Positions 62,928-64,000 of a stretch of 64,000 nt of DNA are shown here, one piece after another. Source of the DNA: Flavobacterium sp. ALJ2 (GTDB taxonomy: Bacteria > Bacteroidota > Bacteroidia > Flavobacteriales > Flavobacteriaceae); the NCBI RefSeq assembly GCF_015594725.1, contig NZ_JADNRC010000006.1, positions 62,001 to 126,000 of the forward strand, read 5' to 3'. Under the pieces are notes generated by a model. The model was not told the DNA's origin. It did no database searches and saw only the letters and a list, made by a program, of their open reading frames with translations. The position numbers and the translations under genes are program-made. Position 1 is the stretch's first letter; each line of letters begins with the position of its first letter.

Positions 62928-64000
62928 TTGATTGAAAAGAATTTGGTAAGCGATAGATTTAGTTTTACAAAACTAAAATTTGAACATAGAAAAGTAATCC
63001 ATTATACTTTACTTACATTTGTAATTCTTTTGCAAATTATAGCAGTCATAATTTGGTATAATGAAACAACGAATGAGACTAAAATGTCGAAATTTTTTGA
63101 TTCGATAACCAGTTTAGGCAACTTGAAGCAACTGACCAACGAGATTAATGATTCGTTTATTAATTCTCAAAAACACTACAACCATTATATAAATAATAAA
63201 GACGAAGCTTCGCTAAAAAAATATTCGGCCTCATTAATTAAGACAGGTGAATTAGTTGATAAATTGAATAATGCTACCGAAAATAACACAGAGTTAAAAA
63301 AAGTTTTAATAGAGAAAAATAAATCAGAGTTGGGTATTTTAACCCTTAAATCGATGATTGACTCTATTATTAATTTGCAAACAGAACCTAATGATAAGGA
63401 AATTTTAAATTTATTAGATTTTAAAAAATTTGAATACAAAAATATCCTAGATAACATAAAAACTGATTCTTATATAAAAATTGACAGCGTATCCAAAAAA
63501 GGTCTTTTTTCTAGATTAGGTGATGCACTTGCAGGAAAAACAGAAGTGCAAAAAGAACAGTTAAAAATCATTGTGACTATGAAGTATAATGATAAACTTG
63601 TATCAGGCAGTATTGAAGATCAAATAAAAAATGTTTTTTTGACTACTAATAAATACTATGAAAAACAGTTTAATAATTTAAAACAGTCATTTTCTAAATT
63701 AAGAGATCAGGATTTAAAATTAACGGAACTTAATAATAAATTATTAAATCTTAGCGCTACACTATTACCAAATTATAGTCAACCTATTAATACACTTCAG
63801 GCTGATTCTCAAAAAAAATTAGAGAATCAATATAAATCAAATATAACAGTTAGAAATTATACTTTATTGGTACTAATAATAGTAATGTTAATTATATCTG
63901 TTATTCTATTTAGTTTTACCAGAATGGCTTTCGAATACGAAAAAAGACTGACTATAGCTCAGAATCAAATTCGTCAAAGTTTGAGTTTTAAAAATAGAAT
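62928..64000 (+). CDS. Sensor (hybrid) histidine kinase, N-terminal part only
   Basis: From a TTG at 62928 (LIEKNLVSDRFSFTKLKF, with TTG read as Met) the frame is open to the window end. A membrane helix at about 26-45 (YTLLTFVILLQIIAVIIWY), a roughly 240-residue helical extracytoplasmic region (with coiled-coil character near 230-290) and a second helix near 305-325 (YTLLVLIIVMLIISVILF) lead to FEYEKRLTIAQNQIRQSLSF, KNRI, the start of a histidine-kinase dimerisation helix. The catalytic part lies beyond the edge. Hybrid status is inferred from similar flavobacterial proteins. Confidence 0.75.
   Translation, partial: MIEKNLVSDRFSFTKLKFEHRKVIHYTLLTFVILLQIIAVIIWYNETTNETKMSKFFDSITSLGNLKQLTNEINDSFINSQKHYNHYINNKDEASLKKYSASLIKTGELVDKLNNATENNTELKKVLIEKNKSELGILTLKSMIDSIINLQTEPNDKEILNLLDFKKFEYKNILDNIKTDSYIKIDSVSKKGLFSRLGDALAGKTEVQKEQLKIIVTMKYNDKLVSGSIEDQIKNVFLTTNKYYEKQFNNLKQSFSKLRDQDLKLTELNNKLLNLSATLLPNYSQPINTLQADSQKKLENQYKSNITVRNYTLLVLIIVMLIISVILFSFTRMAFEYEKRLTIAQNQIRQSLSFKNR

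Overview
The window looks like a chromosomal segment of a member of the Bacteroidota, most likely Flavobacterium or a close relative. The evidence is the low GC content, two SusC/SusD pairs, gliding-bacteria style lipoproteins, promoters of the form TAnnTTTG (the Bacteroidota -7 element), and protein families and gene neighbourhoods typical of flavobacteria. I see no rRNA, tRNA, CRISPR array, phage or intact insertion sequence. Both edges cut genes: a DsbA/FrnE-type oxidoreductase on the left (minus strand) and a probable hybrid sensor kinase on the right (plus strand).

Layout. 0-2.3 kb: an ArsR regulator, an Old-Yellow-Enzyme ene-reductase and a FrnE-like thiol oxidoreductase on the minus strand. 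2.5-3.4 kb: a lone AAA+ ATPase with a tiny divergent membrane ORF. 3.6-5.7 kb: a TetR - small HMA-like protein - MFS pump operon with a 17-bp inverted repeat over its promoter. 5.9-8.4 kb: nadA-nadB. 8.9-12.5 kb: a membrane four-helix sensor protein, an MFS/phosphoesterase pair and a divergent AraC regulator. 12.6-15.1 kb: a decaying sugar-acid operon (YhcH pseudogene, intact KDPG aldolase, SDR remnant) beside a LacI regulator with no standard start codon. 15.4-17.1 kb: an unknown gene, an Hsp20 pseudogene and DoxX. 17.2-22.8 kb: an ABC exporter, galK-galT and an atypical DapB-like reductase. 22.9-26.8 kb: DUF3052-like, AlkC-like, HxlR, GNAT, a small membrane ORF and a secreted class 3 lipase. 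27-34.5 kb: remnants of a SufR-like regulator and of a TolC-type channel, followed by an intact adaptor-RND pump-outer-membrane channel operon. 34.6-38.6 kb: a methyltransferase, an AraC regulator, two tandem cupins (one without a usable start) and a zinc alcohol dehydrogenase. 38.7-43.1 kb: an exported SAM-hydroxide-adenosyltransferase homologue divergent from a TonB receptor, then MgtC. 43.7-49.6 kb: an unknown gene with a pseudogene fragment, SusD/SusC pair 1 and a VirJ-like pseudogene. 49.7-51.6 kb: a second zinc alcohol dehydrogenase and a VOC protein. 51.7-61.5 kb: a co-directional block encoding a LytS-type kinase, a large zinc metalloprotease, SusC, SusD and, after a terminator, a LytTR response regulator. 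61.7-64 kb: a GNAT enzyme, a 685-bp intergenic region with a 19-bp palindrome, and the truncated kinase.

How the genes work together. The most system-like locus is the 51.7-61.5 kb block. A sensor kinase and its probable LytTR partner bracket an exported metalloprotease and an outer-membrane importer, which suggests sensing, cutting and importing a proteinaceous substrate. The second theme is gene decay. At least seven broken genes can be read by translation (YhcH, SDR, Hsp20, SufR-like, TolC-like, VirJ-like and the fragment after 44135), plus a frameshifted cupin and a LacI gene lacking ATG/GTG/TTG, several of them next to intact functional relatives. All functional statements are from reading the translated sequence and family knowledge; no database search was run.
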